A stretch of 64,000 nucleotides of DNA from Paraburkholderia aspalathi (GTDB lineage: Bacteria > Pseudomonadota > Gammaproteobacteria > Burkholderiales > Burkholderiaceae): NCBI RefSeq assembly GCF_900116445.1, contig NZ_FPBH01000022.1, positions 1 through 64,000 of the forward strand. Direction: 5' to 3'. A program made the translations under genes and the position numbers. Positions within the stretch are counted from its first letter, which is position 1. Every line of letters begins with the position of its first letter. Shown here piece after piece: positions 26,553 through 35,528 of this stretch. Under the pieces are notes generated by a model. The model was given only the letters and a program-made list of their open reading frames with translations. It had not been told where the DNA came from and searched no databases.

Positions 26553-26915
26553 TCAACCGCGCCGCAGACGCCCGCGTCCCGCAGGTGCAGAAGGGTCGTC
26601 CGCCAGCGTGTGGCGTTGACCGTTGCGATGCATCCGCACGCGTTCCCGAATCTCGGCCACGGTCGCGGCGCCTGGCACGGCAACGCAAGAGTATTCACCG
26701 TTGCGGTTGATCCATTCGACAATCCGGCAGCACTCGCCCCACGGCTGCATGAGCGGTGCGGACACGCGGCAGCCACGTATCTTCATGACGTCGGTGGCGA
26801 GTGGTGCGTTAGCGCCGTTTTCAGCGGTGCCGCGCGTAGCGGCAGCTGTTGCTGTCTTTCGGCCGGGCCGGAAACCGCGCGACTCGGCACGGTTCACAGG
26901 TGAGGAGACTTGCAT
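26553..26915 (-). CDS. Small hypothetical protein
   Basis: 120 residues, unrecognised, with an Arg-rich C-terminus and a compact middle (MKIRGCRVSAPLMQPWGECC) that looks more protein-like than the ends. GGAG 7 nt before the ATG at 26913-26915 supports the start. It lies between two weak genes in a low-density stretch, and no operon partner is visible. Confidence 0.45.
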   Translation of the reverse strand: MQVSSPVNRAESRGFRPGRKTATAAATRGTAENGANAPLATDVMKIRGCRVSAPLMQPWGECCRIVEWINRNGEYSCVAVPGAATVAEIRERVRMHRNGQRHTLADDPSAPAGRGRLRRG

Positions 26916-27088
26916 GAGATTGCTCCACTGACGGATCTGATCACCGGACATGGCCTCTTTGAGACCACGGTAAAAGTGCCATACCATCATATCCAGACAA
27001 CACGCAGAGACAACGAAGAAAGGATGGAGAAGTTGTGGAGATTCGTCGGCAAGTGTGGATTGACGTAGCATTCATCTAGAATTCAGCC

Positions 27089-28834
27089 ATGCAAAGTGAA
27101 ACTATCCGAATTCGTCCAAGCCGCCCTTTAGGGACCTTTCTCTCGCGCGCGCGGCAGCAGCGAACGAAGATGCGCTTTGGCATTACGTGGAAAATGTTTC
27201 TCGCCGTTTTAATCGCCTGTCTGGCGATTTCCCTGACGATGGGCTACGCCTTGCGCGTGAGCTTCGAAAACGGCTTCCTGCACTATGTTCGGGAACGCAA
27301 CGCCGGGCGCATCAAAGCCGTCATGGCGAAGGTGACGAGCGAATACTCCGCTCACGGCAACTGGAATTTCCTGCGGGAGCATCCCGAGGCATGGCTCGCG
27401 CTGCTGGACGGCGCCGCGCACGACGCCTTGCGCGAAGAGCTCGCCACAGCGCAGACGGGCAAGCTGCCGGGCTGGCGAACCTTTCCCGGGAGCGGCAGCG
27501 TACAGCAACTGCTTGGGCCGCTCTCCGGCCCGTCCGAAGGGCCGCACTGGGGCATGCGCCTGCCACCGGCGCCACCGTCCGGTCCCGACATCGCGATGGA
27601 GCGCGACCGTGTGTCGGCAAGCGGTGTAGTGGGCGGCGACAGTCGCTATGACCGGCCGCCCCCTTCAGTCGCTTTGGCGTCGTCTCCCGTCTCGCCCCCG
27701 TCGCATGACAGTGTGACCCGTGACACGCCGCCCGAGGGGCCGCCCGTCACACTGTACGACGCCCGCCATGAACTCGTGGCGAGCACCGGCCAGCCGCCCC
27801 CGCCCGGCAGCACGATGCGCCCCGTCGTCTACGCCGGCAAGGTGGTCGGCTGGCTTGCCGTGAACGGGCCCGACACCCTTTCGGACGCGGCCGACATCGC
27901 CTTTCAGGCGCAGCAGAAGCGCGCGACCTGGGAGATTGCGGGCGTGGCGATCGTGCTCGCGGCGCTAGTCGCTCTGGTCCTCGCGCGTATCGTGCTCGCA
28001 CCGGTAAAGCGCTTGATGAATGCGACCCACCGCCTGGCCGGCGGGGACTACACGGCCCGGGTGCCGGCCGGCAGACGCGACGAGCTTGGCCGGCTGGCGG
28101 GCGACTTCAACGTATTAGCCGATTCGCTGCAAAAAACCGAGCGCTCCCGGCGCGATTTCATCGCGGATATTTCACACGAGCTGCGCACGCCGCTCGCCGT
28201 GCTCCGCGGCGAGCTGGAAGCCATCGAAGACGGCGTGCATGTGTTCAACCGCGATTCGCTCACTTCGCTGCAAACCGAAGTGAACATGCTCAACAAGCTC
28301 ATCGAAGATCTGTACGAGCTGTCGCTGAGCGATGTCGGCGCACTCAGCTATCGCAAGACGCCGACCCATGTCGGGCAACTGGCGCGCGCGTCGATCGAGG
28401 CCATGCGGGAGTCGTTCAAGGCGAAACGAATCGAGCTCGACCTGACCTGCATGCCGGACATTGCGGACACGACCTTCGCGGTCGATCCCGCGCGTTTCGT
28501 ACAGCTGCTGAAAAACCTGTTGCAGAATTCGTTGCGTTATACCGATCCGGACGGCCAGGTGCGCGTGTCGCTTTCGCAAAGCGCCGGCGGTTGGCAACTC
28601 GACGTGCAGGACTCCCTGCCCGGTGTGCCCGAAACCGCACTCGCCCATCTGTTCGACCGTTTCTATCGCGTGGACGAATCACGCAGCCGTCAGAACGGCG
28701 GTGCGGGCTTGGGCCTCTCGCTGTGCCACGCTATCGTGACGGCGCATGGCGGCACGATCGGCGCCAAGGCCTCGCCTATGGGCGGCGTCTGGATCACTGC
28801 CCGCTTTCCATCGGAAGGAGACGTGACAACATGA
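27089..28834 (+). CDS. Sensor histidine kinase, BaeS-like
   Basis: 581-residue inner-membrane kinase. TM1 is near FLAVLIACLAISLTMGYAL, then a long periplasmic sensor region that is Pro-rich, then TM2, HAMP, and the H-box in ADISHELRTPLAVL. The N-box is LLQNSLRYTDPDG, the G1 box reads DSLPG instead of the usual DxGPG, and G2 is GGAGLGLSL. It overlaps the response regulator gene by 4 bp. The ATG at 27170 (MRFGITWK) is an alternative start closer to the first membrane helix; neither start has a strong ribosome binding site. Confidence 0.88.
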   Translation: MQSETIRIRPSRPLGTFLSRARQQRTKMRFGITWKMFLAVLIACLAISLTMGYALRVSFENGFLHYVRERNAGRIKAVMAKVTSEYSAHGNWNFLREHPEAWLALLDGAAHDALREELATAQTGKLPGWRTFPGSGSVQQLLGPLSGPSEGPHWGMRLPPAPPSGPDIAMERDRVSASGVVGGDSRYDRPPPSVALASSPVSPPSHDSVTRDTPPEGPPVTLYDARHELVASTGQPPPPGSTMRPVVYAGKVVGWLAVNGPDTLSDAADIAFQAQQKRATWEIAGVAIVLAALVALVLARIVLAPVKRLMNATHRLAGGDYTARVPAGRRDELGRLAGDFNVLADSLQKTERSRRDFIADISHELRTPLAVLRGELEAIEDGVHVFNRDSLTSLQTEVNMLNKLIEDLYELSLSDVGALSYRKTPTHVGQLARASIEAMRESFKAKRIELDLTCMPDIADTTFAVDPARFVQLLKNLLQNSLRYTDPDGQVRVSLSQSAGGWQLDVQDSLPGVPETALAHLFDRFYRVDESRSRQNGGAGLGLSLCHAIVTAHGGTIGAKASPMGGVWITARFPSEGDVTT

Positions 28835-29538
28835 CCGAAGGGCGCCCTTCGCACATCCTGATCGTCGAGGATGAACCCAAGCTCGCCGCCGTGCTGGAAG
28901 CCTATTTGCAGCTTGAGGGCTTCGTCACCACGATCCTCAACGATGGTCATCAAGTGATGCCCTTCATTCGCTCAACGCCACCGGCGCTGATGCTGCTCGA
29001 CCTCATGCTGCCCGGCCGCAGCGGCATGGATATCTGCCGCGAGCTACGGCAATTTTCGGCGTTGCCCGTGATTATCCTGACTGCGCGCATCGACGAAATC
29101 GATCGTCTGCTGGGTCTTGAGATCGGTGCCGACGACTACGTCTGCAAACCGTTCAGTCCGCGCGAAGTGGTGGCGCGCGTCAAGGCGATCCTGCGCCGTG
29201 CAACGCCCGCCGCGGCGGCTGCGGACGGCTTGCCACAGGGGCAACCGGGTTCACAGGGTCTCCAGGTCGACGAGCAGTTTCATCACGCCTTACTCGACGG
29301 TAAGGAACTCAAGCTCACCCCGCTTGAATTGCGGCTCCTCGCGCTGCTGATGAAATCGCCGGGGCGCATTTTTTCCCGCGACTACCTGCTGAGTCATCTC
29401 TACGACGATCACCGGGTGGTCACCGACCGCACCATCGACAGCCATATCAAGAACTTGCGCCGCAAGCTGCAAGGCGCGCGGCCGGATAGCGAGCCTATCG
29501 CGTCCGTGTACGGCGTGGGTTACCGGCTGGAAATCTGA
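28831..29538 (+). CDS. OmpR-family response regulator, BaeR-like
   Basis: 235 residues with an intact receiver: E13, D14, phospho-acceptor D57 in LLDLMLPGRSG and K106 in YVCKPF. A C-terminal winged helix ends SVYGVGYRLEI. The start ATG overlaps the kinase stop (ATGA), so the pair is cotranscribed and coupled. It contrasts with the degenerate regulator at 25285. BaeSR systems respond to envelope stress; that role is inferred from similarity only. Confidence 0.92.
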   Translation: MTEGRPSHILIVEDEPKLAAVLEAYLQLEGFVTTILNDGHQVMPFIRSTPPALMLLDLMLPGRSGMDICRELRQFSALPVIILTARIDEIDRLLGLEIGADDYVCKPFSPREVVARVKAILRRATPAAAAADGLPQGQPGSQGLQVDEQFHHALLDGKELKLTPLELRLLALLMKSPGRIFSRDYLLSHLYDDHRVVTDRTIDSHIKNLRRKLQGARPDSEPIASVYGVGYRLEI

Positions 29539-29556
29539 CGCTGGCCGTTTTCGAAT

Positions 29557-30498
29557 TCAGCTCGCCTTTTCCGCTGCCGTGGTATCAGGCGGCGGACTCC
29601 ATTGCGCGAACTCCTCGCTCAGAAAGTCGACGCATACCCGCACCTTCGCCGACTGAGCGAGCCGCGCCGGATACACCGCCCACAGGTTCGCAGGTTGCGT
29701 GACGTCCGGTAACACCTGCTGCAACTGGCCGCTGTCGAGCAAGGGTCGCACATCCCACATCGAGCGCAGCACGATTCCGCGTCCGGCCAGCGCCCATTGC
29801 ACGGCCACCTCACCGTGATTGGTCGACAGCGGTCCGGTGACCTTGATCGATGCCGCCTCGCCGCGCACCGTCAAACGCCACAGACCGAATGGGTGGTCGC
29901 GCTCCTTGATCGCAAGACACGCGTGCGTCGACAGGTCCGCGAGTTGACGCGGCGCGCCGTGCCGCGCGAGGTATTCCGGCGACGCGCACAATACCCGATG
30001 ATTCGACGCAAGCCGTTTGGCGATCAGATGCGGCGCGATTTCGTCGCCGATACGGATATCGAGGTCGAAGCCTTCGCCGCCCACGTCGACGAGGCGGTCG
30101 AACAGATCGAGCCGCACGCTCAGTTGCGGATACCGGTCGGAGAACCGGGCCAGCGCGGGAGCGACGAAACGGCGGCCAAAGCCGAAGCTGCTCGAGATGC
30201 GCAACTTGCCGCCGGGGATGCGGCGCGTGGTCGAGACGTCTTCCACCAGTTGGTCGACGTCGTCGAGAATCTTTTCGGCCCAGGTGTAGACCCGTTCACC
30301 AGCCTCCGTAATCGCGACGCGCCGCGTGGAACGGTGCAATAAACGCGTACCGAGCGTAGTCTCGAGCACATTGATGCGTTTGCTGACGTACGCCGCGGAC
30401 ACCGACAACGCCTCCGCCGCCGCGCTGAAACTCGATTTGCGCGCCACTTCGCAAAACACGCGCAAATCGCCTAGATCGGGTGATGGGACGGCGTTCAT
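29557..30498 (-). CDS. LysR-family regulator, DmlR-like
   Basis: 313 residues. The N-terminal helix-turn-helix includes FCEVARKSSFSAAAEALSVS, followed by a substrate-binding domain. It is divergent from the beta-decarboxylating dehydrogenase at 30634, with 135 bp between, which is the dmlR-dmlA arrangement. The ATG at 30496-30498 matches the family start. An inverted repeat with LysR-type features lies in the shared promoter region. The inducer would be D-malate or tartrate by analogy. Confidence 0.88.
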   Translation of the reverse strand: MNAVPSPDLGDLRVFCEVARKSSFSAAAEALSVSAAYVSKRINVLETTLGTRLLHRSTRRVAITEAGERVYTWAEKILDDVDQLVEDVSTTRRIPGGKLRISSSFGFGRRFVAPALARFSDRYPQLSVRLDLFDRLVDVGGEGFDLDIRIGDEIAPHLIAKRLASNHRVLCASPEYLARHGAPRQLADLSTHACLAIKERDHPFGLWRLTVRGEAASIKVTGPLSTNHGEVAVQWALAGRGIVLRSMWDVRPLLDSGQLQQVLPDVTQPANLWAVYPARLAQSAKVRVCVDFLSEEFAQWSPPPDTTAAEKAS

Positions 30499-30521
30499 AG
30501 GTCGCTCGGTGGCAGATTGTT

Positions 30522-30540
30522 TGTACACGATTCGTGCACA
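30522..30540. promoter_or_regulatory. LysR-type operator between regulator and dmlA-like gene
   Basis: TGTACACGATTCGTGCACA is an inverted repeat with 9-bp arms differing at one position. It lies 23 bp before the regulator ATG and 93 bp before the dehydrogenase, as expected for a LysR site controlling both. Confidence 0.65.
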
Positions 30541-30633
30541 GTGGCTTAACTAAAGCGACTATTTTAAGCTCAAACAGCAGGAATAAAATAAGCGCTATCG
30601 AACCATCGAAATTCCCAACGGAGGAGCAGGAAC

Positions 30634-31716
30634 ATGTCGAAGACCTATCGGATTGCGGTCATACCCGGCGACGGCATCGGCGTCGAAGTGATGCCGGAAG
30701 CCATTCGCGTGCTGGAGACGGTGAAAAAGCGCTTCGGCATCGAACTGGAGTATCAGCACATCGAATGGGCGAGCTGTGAGTACTACGCCAAGCACGGCAA
30801 GATGATGCCGGACGACTGGAAAACCCAACTGCAATCCGCCGACGCGATTCTGTTCGGCGCGGTCGGCTGGCCCGACACGGTGCCCGACCATATCTCGCTG
30901 TGGGGGTCGCTGCTGAAGTTCCGGCGCGAATTCGACCAGTACATCAACCTGCGCCCTGCCCGGCTCTTCGCCGGTGTGCCTTCGCCGCTGGCGGGCCGCA
31001 AGGCTGGCGACATCGATTTCTGGATCGTGCGTGAGAACACCGAGGGCGAATATTCGTCGGTGGGTGGCGTGATGTTCGAAGGTACCGAGCGTGAGTTCGT
31101 GCTGCAGGAATCCGTGTTCACACGGCACGGCAGCGAACGTGTGCTGAAGTTCGCGTTCGACCTCGCGCAACGGCGCGAACGCAAGAAGATCACCGTAGCG
31201 ACGAAGAGCAACGGCATCGCGATCAGCATGCCGTGGTGGGACAAATGCGCGGCCGGCGTCGCGGCGCAGTACCCGGACGTGGCGTGGGACAAGCAGCACA
31301 TCGACATTCTCTGCGCGCGCTTCGTGCTGAACCCGGATCGCTTCGACGTGGTGGTCGCCACTAATCTGTTCGGCGACATCCTCTCCGATCTCGGTCCTGC
31401 CTGCACGGGCACGATCGGCCTTGCACCGTCGGGCAATCTGAACCCGGATCGCAAGTTTCCGTCGCTGTTCGAACCGGTGCACGGTTCGGCGCCTGACATC
31501 GCCGGCAAGAACATCGCCAATCCGATTGCGATGATCTGGTCCGCCGCGATGATGCTCGACTTCCTCGGCAATCACGAAGGCAAGGAACGCGAGGCGCATG
31601 ACGCGATTCTCGCGGCGATCGAAGCAACGCTGGTCGAAGGCCCGCATACGGGCGACCTCGGCGGCAAGGCGAACACCACCGAAGTCGGCCAGGCAATCGC
31701 GGCTAAACTCGCCTGA
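30634..31716 (+). CDS. dmlA: D-malate / tartrate dehydrogenase
   Basis: 360-residue NAD-dependent beta-decarboxylating dehydrogenase of the isopropylmalate/isocitrate family. It starts with RIAVIPGDGIGVEVMPEAIR, has IVRENTEGEYSSVGG, and the metal-binding DRFDVVVATNLFGDILSD. The absence of leuC/leuD and the adjacent LysR gene favour D-malate/tartrate (DmlA/TtuC) over LeuB. GGAGGAG lies upstream of the ATG. The aspartoacylase-family gene follows after 37 bp. Confidence 0.88.
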   Translation: MSKTYRIAVIPGDGIGVEVMPEAIRVLETVKKRFGIELEYQHIEWASCEYYAKHGKMMPDDWKTQLQSADAILFGAVGWPDTVPDHISLWGSLLKFRREFDQYINLRPARLFAGVPSPLAGRKAGDIDFWIVRENTEGEYSSVGGVMFEGTEREFVLQESVFTRHGSERVLKFAFDLAQRRERKKITVATKSNGIAISMPWWDKCAAGVAAQYPDVAWDKQHIDILCARFVLNPDRFDVVVATNLFGDILSDLGPACTGTIGLAPSGNLNPDRKFPSLFEPVHGSAPDIAGKNIANPIAMIWSAAMMLDFLGNHEGKEREAHDAILAAIEATLVEGPHTGDLGGKANTTEVGQAIAAKLA

Positions 31717-31753
31717 GCCTGTCGATCCCTACCTTCTGCGAGGACACGTTCGA

Positions 31754-32749
31754 ATGAGCATGGAAACCTATCCCATCGAAGTCGAATTCCCGGATATCTC
31801 GGTTCACGAGCAATCGTCGTCCGGCGTCGCCTACGTTCATACGTTCGATTCCGGCGTGCCGGGACCGCACGTGATGATCAACGCGCTTACGCACGGCAAT
31901 GAAGTGTGCGGGGCGATCGTCGTCGACGAACTGCTGCGGCGCGCGTTGAGGCCGCGTCGTGGGCGCCTCACGCTAGCCTTTGCGAACGTCGCTGCATATC
32001 GGCGCTTCGACCCGGCCAAGCCCGACGCCGCCCGCTTCGTCGATCAGGACTTCAACCGCGTGTGGACCGCCGCAGTGCTCGACGATACGTCGCGCACGTC
32101 AAGCGAATTGACCCGTGCACGCGAGATGCGCCCGGTGATCGACACGGTCGACGCACTCCTCGATCTGCATTCGATGCATGAGAAATGCAAGCCGCTGATC
32201 GTGGCGGGACCGCTGCAGAAAGGCATCGACCTTGCGGTGCGTCTCGGCACGCCCGCTACGGTGATCTGCGACGAGGGCCATCCCGAAGGCCGCCGCATGC
32301 GCGATTATGAAGGCTTCGGCACGACGGATAGCGCAAAGCATGCGTTGCTGATCGAATGCGGACAACACTGGGAACGAAGCGCGGTCGCCGTGGCCCGCGA
32401 TACGACCGCGCGCTTCCTGCTGCTGGCAGGTGTGATCGATGAAGCCGATCTGCCGGACGGCTGGCTGGCGCCGCTGCCGCCCACCCAGCACATCGTCCGC
32501 GTCACGCAGCCGGTGGTCGCGACCAGCATGGATTTTCGTTTCGCTGCGCCCTACACCGGCCTGGAGATCTTTCCGGATGCCGGCACGGTCATCGGCTGGT
32601 CGAACGGCGAAGCAGTGGTCACGCCTTACGACAACTGCATGCTCGTGATGCCGTCGCTGCGGCAGTTGCGGCCTGGGGTCACCGTCGTGCGGCTGGGCAA
32701 GATCGAACAAACCGTGACGAACGCCGACGCAAACACAAGCGGCCGATGA
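31754..32749 (+). CDS. Succinylglutamate desuccinylase/aspartoacylase-family zinc hydrolase
   Basis: 331 residues. Zinc ligands are visible as H-x2-E in THGNEVCG and a later His in LDLHSMH, typical of the AstE/AspA family, which cleaves N-acyl amino acids. The C-terminus carries a beta-rich extension. The start at 31754 has GAGG 9 nt upstream; the frame is open further left inside dmlA without homology. It sits in an operon between a malate/tartrate dehydrogenase and a cupin, so it may release a C4 acid from an N-acyl compound. That link is inference. Confidence 0.85.
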   Translation: MSMETYPIEVEFPDISVHEQSSSGVAYVHTFDSGVPGPHVMINALTHGNEVCGAIVVDELLRRALRPRRGRLTLAFANVAAYRRFDPAKPDAARFVDQDFNRVWTAAVLDDTSRTSSELTRAREMRPVIDTVDALLDLHSMHEKCKPLIVAGPLQKGIDLAVRLGTPATVICDEGHPEGRRMRDYEGFGTTDSAKHALLIECGQHWERSAVAVARDTTARFLLLAGVIDEADLPDGWLAPLPPTQHIVRVTQPVVATSMDFRFAAPYTGLEIFPDAGTVIGWSNGEAVVTPYDNCMLVMPSLRQLRPGVTVVRLGKIEQTVTNADANTSGR

Positions 32750-32783
32750 ATCGGCTCATGCACATTCAAAAGGTAACGTGAAA

Positions 32784-33128
32784 ATGAAGGTTCAAAGCAT
32801 CAAGCAAAGCGTGAATCTGCAGAATCTCGAGGACTGGGGCAAGGCGGGGCTGCCGGGCACGACGCCGATTCAGGTGTCCGGCGTGCAGCGCGTGATCAAG
32901 GGCAGCGAAGCCATCGACACCGGTATTTTCGAATGCACGGCGGGCACATACCGCCGCTCGGTCAAGCAGGCTGAGGTGATGCACTTCATCGCGGGACGCG
33001 GCCGCTTCACGCCCGATAACGAAGAGACCATCCATTTCGAAAGCGGCGACACGCTCTTTTTCGAAGCCAATACCGAAGGTCTTTGGGAAGTCGAGGAAAC
33101 CATGCGGAAGGTCTACGTGATCTTCTGA
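32784..33128 (+). CDS. Cupin-domain protein (Cupin_3 / DUF861 type)
   Basis: 114 residues forming one cupin barrel. The first motif region is around IFECTAGTYRRSVKQAEVMHFIAG and the second around FESGDTLFFEANTEGLWEV. These proteins resemble (S)-ureidoglycine aminohydrolase-like cupins, often of unknown substrate. A GTG at 32778 is an alternative start two codons upstream and has AAGG nearer. It ends the operon begun by dmlA. Confidence 0.82.
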   Translation: MKVQSIKQSVNLQNLEDWGKAGLPGTTPIQVSGVQRVIKGSEAIDTGIFECTAGTYRRSVKQAEVMHFIAGRGRFTPDNEETIHFESGDTLFFEANTEGLWEVEETMRKVYVIF

Positions 33129-33404
33129 GCACGACCCCGGGCGCCGCCCCCGGTGCTCGCCCCCACACCTGCTACGCCCCATCCCGGCGCACCCAGCGCC
33201 GCGGCATCCCCAGCCACTCCCACTGTCCTGTCGCGCTGCCTCATTCGATGAGGCAGCGGCGCCATAGTCGGGTAATCCCGCGTTGCCCCTCGTTGTCAAA
33301 CTACTTACAGTTCGGCCTGTTCTTATAGAGAATCAGCGTTCTTTATACGAACAAATCAGCCGAATTTATTGACGCCCGGATCGGCTGTATCTTCTCGCAG
33401 GTCA
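33129..33404. other. Intergenic region upstream of porin relic
   Basis: 276 bp with no intact gene. GTTCTTTATACGAAC at 33338-33352 is an imperfect GTTC...GAAC palindrome of the IclR-operator type and could be the remains of the porin control region or serve the transporter further down. No other signal recognised. Confidence 0.35.
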
Positions 33405-33575
33405 AGGCAGGTCAACCTGTCCGAGTACTATGCATTGTCGAAGCGCATCGATCTGTATGCACTACAGGCGTTCCAGCGCACCAACGGCAACGCGCCTGGC
33501 ACGGCCGGTTCGGGCCTCATCATCACGGCCGGCGCGACCATCGGCGACGGCTTACCGAGCGCGCCACCGGCATAG
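33405..33575 (+). pseudogene. 3' relic of a Gram-negative porin gene
   Basis: A 50-odd-residue segment reads EYYALSKRIDLYALQAFQR, then a small-residue loop and GATIGDG. This is the hallmark end of Burkholderia trimeric porins (LSKRTDLY... ASIGDG). The signal peptide and the first 300 residues are missing, and the frame stops before the terminal VRVGIRHRF-like strand. It is therefore a decayed fragment, not a small gene. It probably marks a deletion next to the MFS transporter. Confidence 0.75.
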
Positions 33576-33669
33576 GCATCGTGCACCGCGTCCAACCGGC
33601 GTACGATCGTAAAAGAAAGGAAGGCTCTTTACGGCGGGCCTTTACGTATTGTGCAGTCAGGAGACCAGC

Positions 33670-35028
33670 ATGAGCCGCAGCAACGCTGTGAACGTTCAAA
33701 CGTTTATCAACGACCACCCCTTCTCGCCGTTCCAGTGGCTCATCTTTTTCATGTGTTTCATCATCGTCCTGCTGGACGGTTTTGACACGGCCGCGATCGG
33801 CTTCATTGCACCGTCGCTGATCTCCGAATGGGGCATCACCAGGCCGGCACTCGCGCCGGTGTTAAGCGCGGCGCTGTTCGGCCTCGCGTGCGGCGCGCTC
33901 GTCTCAGGTCCGCTGTCCGACCGGCTTGGGCGACGCTCGATGCTGCTCGGCTCGGTGCTGCTGTTCGGCGTGACCTGCCTTGCTTCGGCGTTCTCGAACA
34001 GCATCGAACACCTCACGATATTGCGCTTCGTCACCGGCGTCGGCCTCGGCGCGGCCATGCCGAACGCCGTGACGATGATGGGCGAGTACTGCCCCGATCG
34101 CCGCCGCGCGACCGTGATCAATCTGATGTTCTGCGGTTTTCCGCTCGGCGCGGCCTTCGGCGGCTTTCTCGCTGCGTGGATGATTCCGCACTTCGGCTGG
34201 CGCAGCGTGCTGGTGCTCGGCGGCGTCACGCCGCTGTTGCTGCTGATCGTGCTGGTGCTGAAGATGCCGGAATCGGTCCGCTATATGGTGGCCAACAGCA
34301 AGCCAGTCGAACGGATTCGTGCAGCGCTGGCACGCATTTCGAGCGACGCCGCGCAGGCCGACGGCTTCGTCATGACCGAAACCGCGCCGCAAACCGGCGG
34401 CAAGGGCATGGGCGTGGTGCTGTCGCGCTCGTACATCGTCGGCTCGGTGATGCTGTGGATCGCCTATTTCATGGGCCTCGTGATCTTCTACGCGTCGATC
34501 AACTGGATGCCGATACTGCTGAAGGACGCCGGACTCACGCCGCAACGCGCGACGCTGATTTCCGCACTGTTCCCGCTCGGCGGCGTAGGCGCCGTACTGT
34601 GCGGCGTGCTGATGGACCGCTTCAACGCGAACCGCATCATCGCGGCCTGCTATGCGCTGACCGCGGTGAGCGTGTATTTCATCGGCCAGGCAGTTGGCAA
34701 TGTCGGCGCGCTGGTGTTTATCGTGTTCGTCGCGGGTGTGCTGATGAATACCGCGCAATCGTCGATGCCGGCGCTTGCCGCCGCGCTCTACCCGACACAA
34801 GGTCGCGGCACGGGCGTGGCGTGGATGCTGGGGATCGGCCGCTTCGGCGGGATCGCCGGCTCATTCCTCGTGGCTGAATTGACGCGCCGCCACTTCACCT
34901 TTGGCGGCATCTTCGCGATGGTTGCGGTGGCGGGTCTGATTTCGTGCGTGGCGTTGCTGATCAAGCAGGCGGCACGGCCGCATGTGGCGGCAGGGACCGG
35001 CGCGAAAGCGGAGTCGTTTGGGCATTGA
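33670..35028 (+). CDS. MFS transporter, aromatic acid:H+ symporter (AAHS) family
   Basis: 452 residues, 12 predicted membrane helices. The AAHS motif DGFDTAAIGFIAPSL is in TM1, with the MFS signature GPLSDRLGRRSML between TM2 and TM3. Family members (PcaK, BenK) import protocatechuate, benzoate and similar acids. AGGAG 6 nt before the ATG at 33670 fixes the start. It stands alone; the preceding gene is a porin fragment and the next a small exported protein. Confidence 0.9.
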   Translation: MSRSNAVNVQTFINDHPFSPFQWLIFFMCFIIVLLDGFDTAAIGFIAPSLISEWGITRPALAPVLSAALFGLACGALVSGPLSDRLGRRSMLLGSVLLFGVTCLASAFSNSIEHLTILRFVTGVGLGAAMPNAVTMMGEYCPDRRRATVINLMFCGFPLGAAFGGFLAAWMIPHFGWRSVLVLGGVTPLLLLIVLVLKMPESVRYMVANSKPVERIRAALARISSDAAQADGFVMTETAPQTGGKGMGVVLSRSYIVGSVMLWIAYFMGLVIFYASINWMPILLKDAGLTPQRATLISALFPLGGVGAVLCGVLMDRFNANRIIAACYALTAVSVYFIGQAVGNVGALVFIVFVAGVLMNTAQSSMPALAAALYPTQGRGTGVAWMLGIGRFGGIAGSFLVAELTRRHFTFGGIFAMVAVAGLISCVALLIKQAARPHVAAGTGAKAESFGH

Positions 35029-35164
35029 AAAGGCGGGCAGTGCGAGTAAAAGGCACCGTCCGTCACTTCCCGATAAACTACGCCGTTATTGATTCGTGCG
35101 GGCATGGCAATGGTCAATACCACTGCCTTTGCACCGTCGCCCATCTAACGACAGGATTCAGTCA

Positions 35165-35494
35165 ATGAAACGCGTAGTTGTATCGGCCGTGCTCGCACTG
35201 TGCCTCGCGCAGCCGGCCGTTGAAGCCGTTGCACAAACAGTCAGCGATCAATGTTTTGCAATCGGCGATATTGCCGGCCAGGTGGCCTCGTGGCGTGCCC
35301 ACAAGAAGACGAAAGCGCAGGCACTTGATCAAGCGGCCAAGTACTACAAAGGTAAATCCGACCGGCAAGCAGTCTCCGCCATCGTCGAAAAAATCTACAG
35401 TCCGAACGCCCCTCACATGACGCCCGATCAGGCCAGCATGGCGTTCACTTCGGACTGTGCCAACCAGCAGAAATCGCAGGCACCCGCGCAGTAG
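35165..35494 (+). CDS. Small exported protein of unknown function
   Basis: 109 residues with a clear Sec signal peptide (MKRVVVSAVLALCLAQPAVEAVA, cleaved near AVA-QT). The mature part of about 85 residues has two cysteines (DQCFAIGD and TSDCANQQ) that may form a disulfide. No domain recognised. The 136 bp upstream presumably holds its own promoter. It is convergent with the galactanase gene. Confidence 0.75.
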   Translation: MKRVVVSAVLALCLAQPAVEAVAQTVSDQCFAIGDIAGQVASWRAHKKTKAQALDQAAKYYKGKSDRQAVSAIVEKIYSPNAPHMTPDQASMAFTSDCANQQKSQAPAQ

Positions 35495-35528
35495 TGCCTG
35501 CTATCCGCACTAGCGGTTAACGCCAGAG

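Noticed and set aside
30634..31716. LeuB (3-isopropylmalate dehydrogenase)
   Set aside because: No leuC/leuD nearby, a divergent LysR gene with a shared operator, and the DmlA/TtuC-type N-terminus argue for malate/tartrate.
33430..33612. A second small open frame across the porin relic
   Set aside because: It is out of frame with the porin-like sequence and Arg/Ser-rich, so a shadow.
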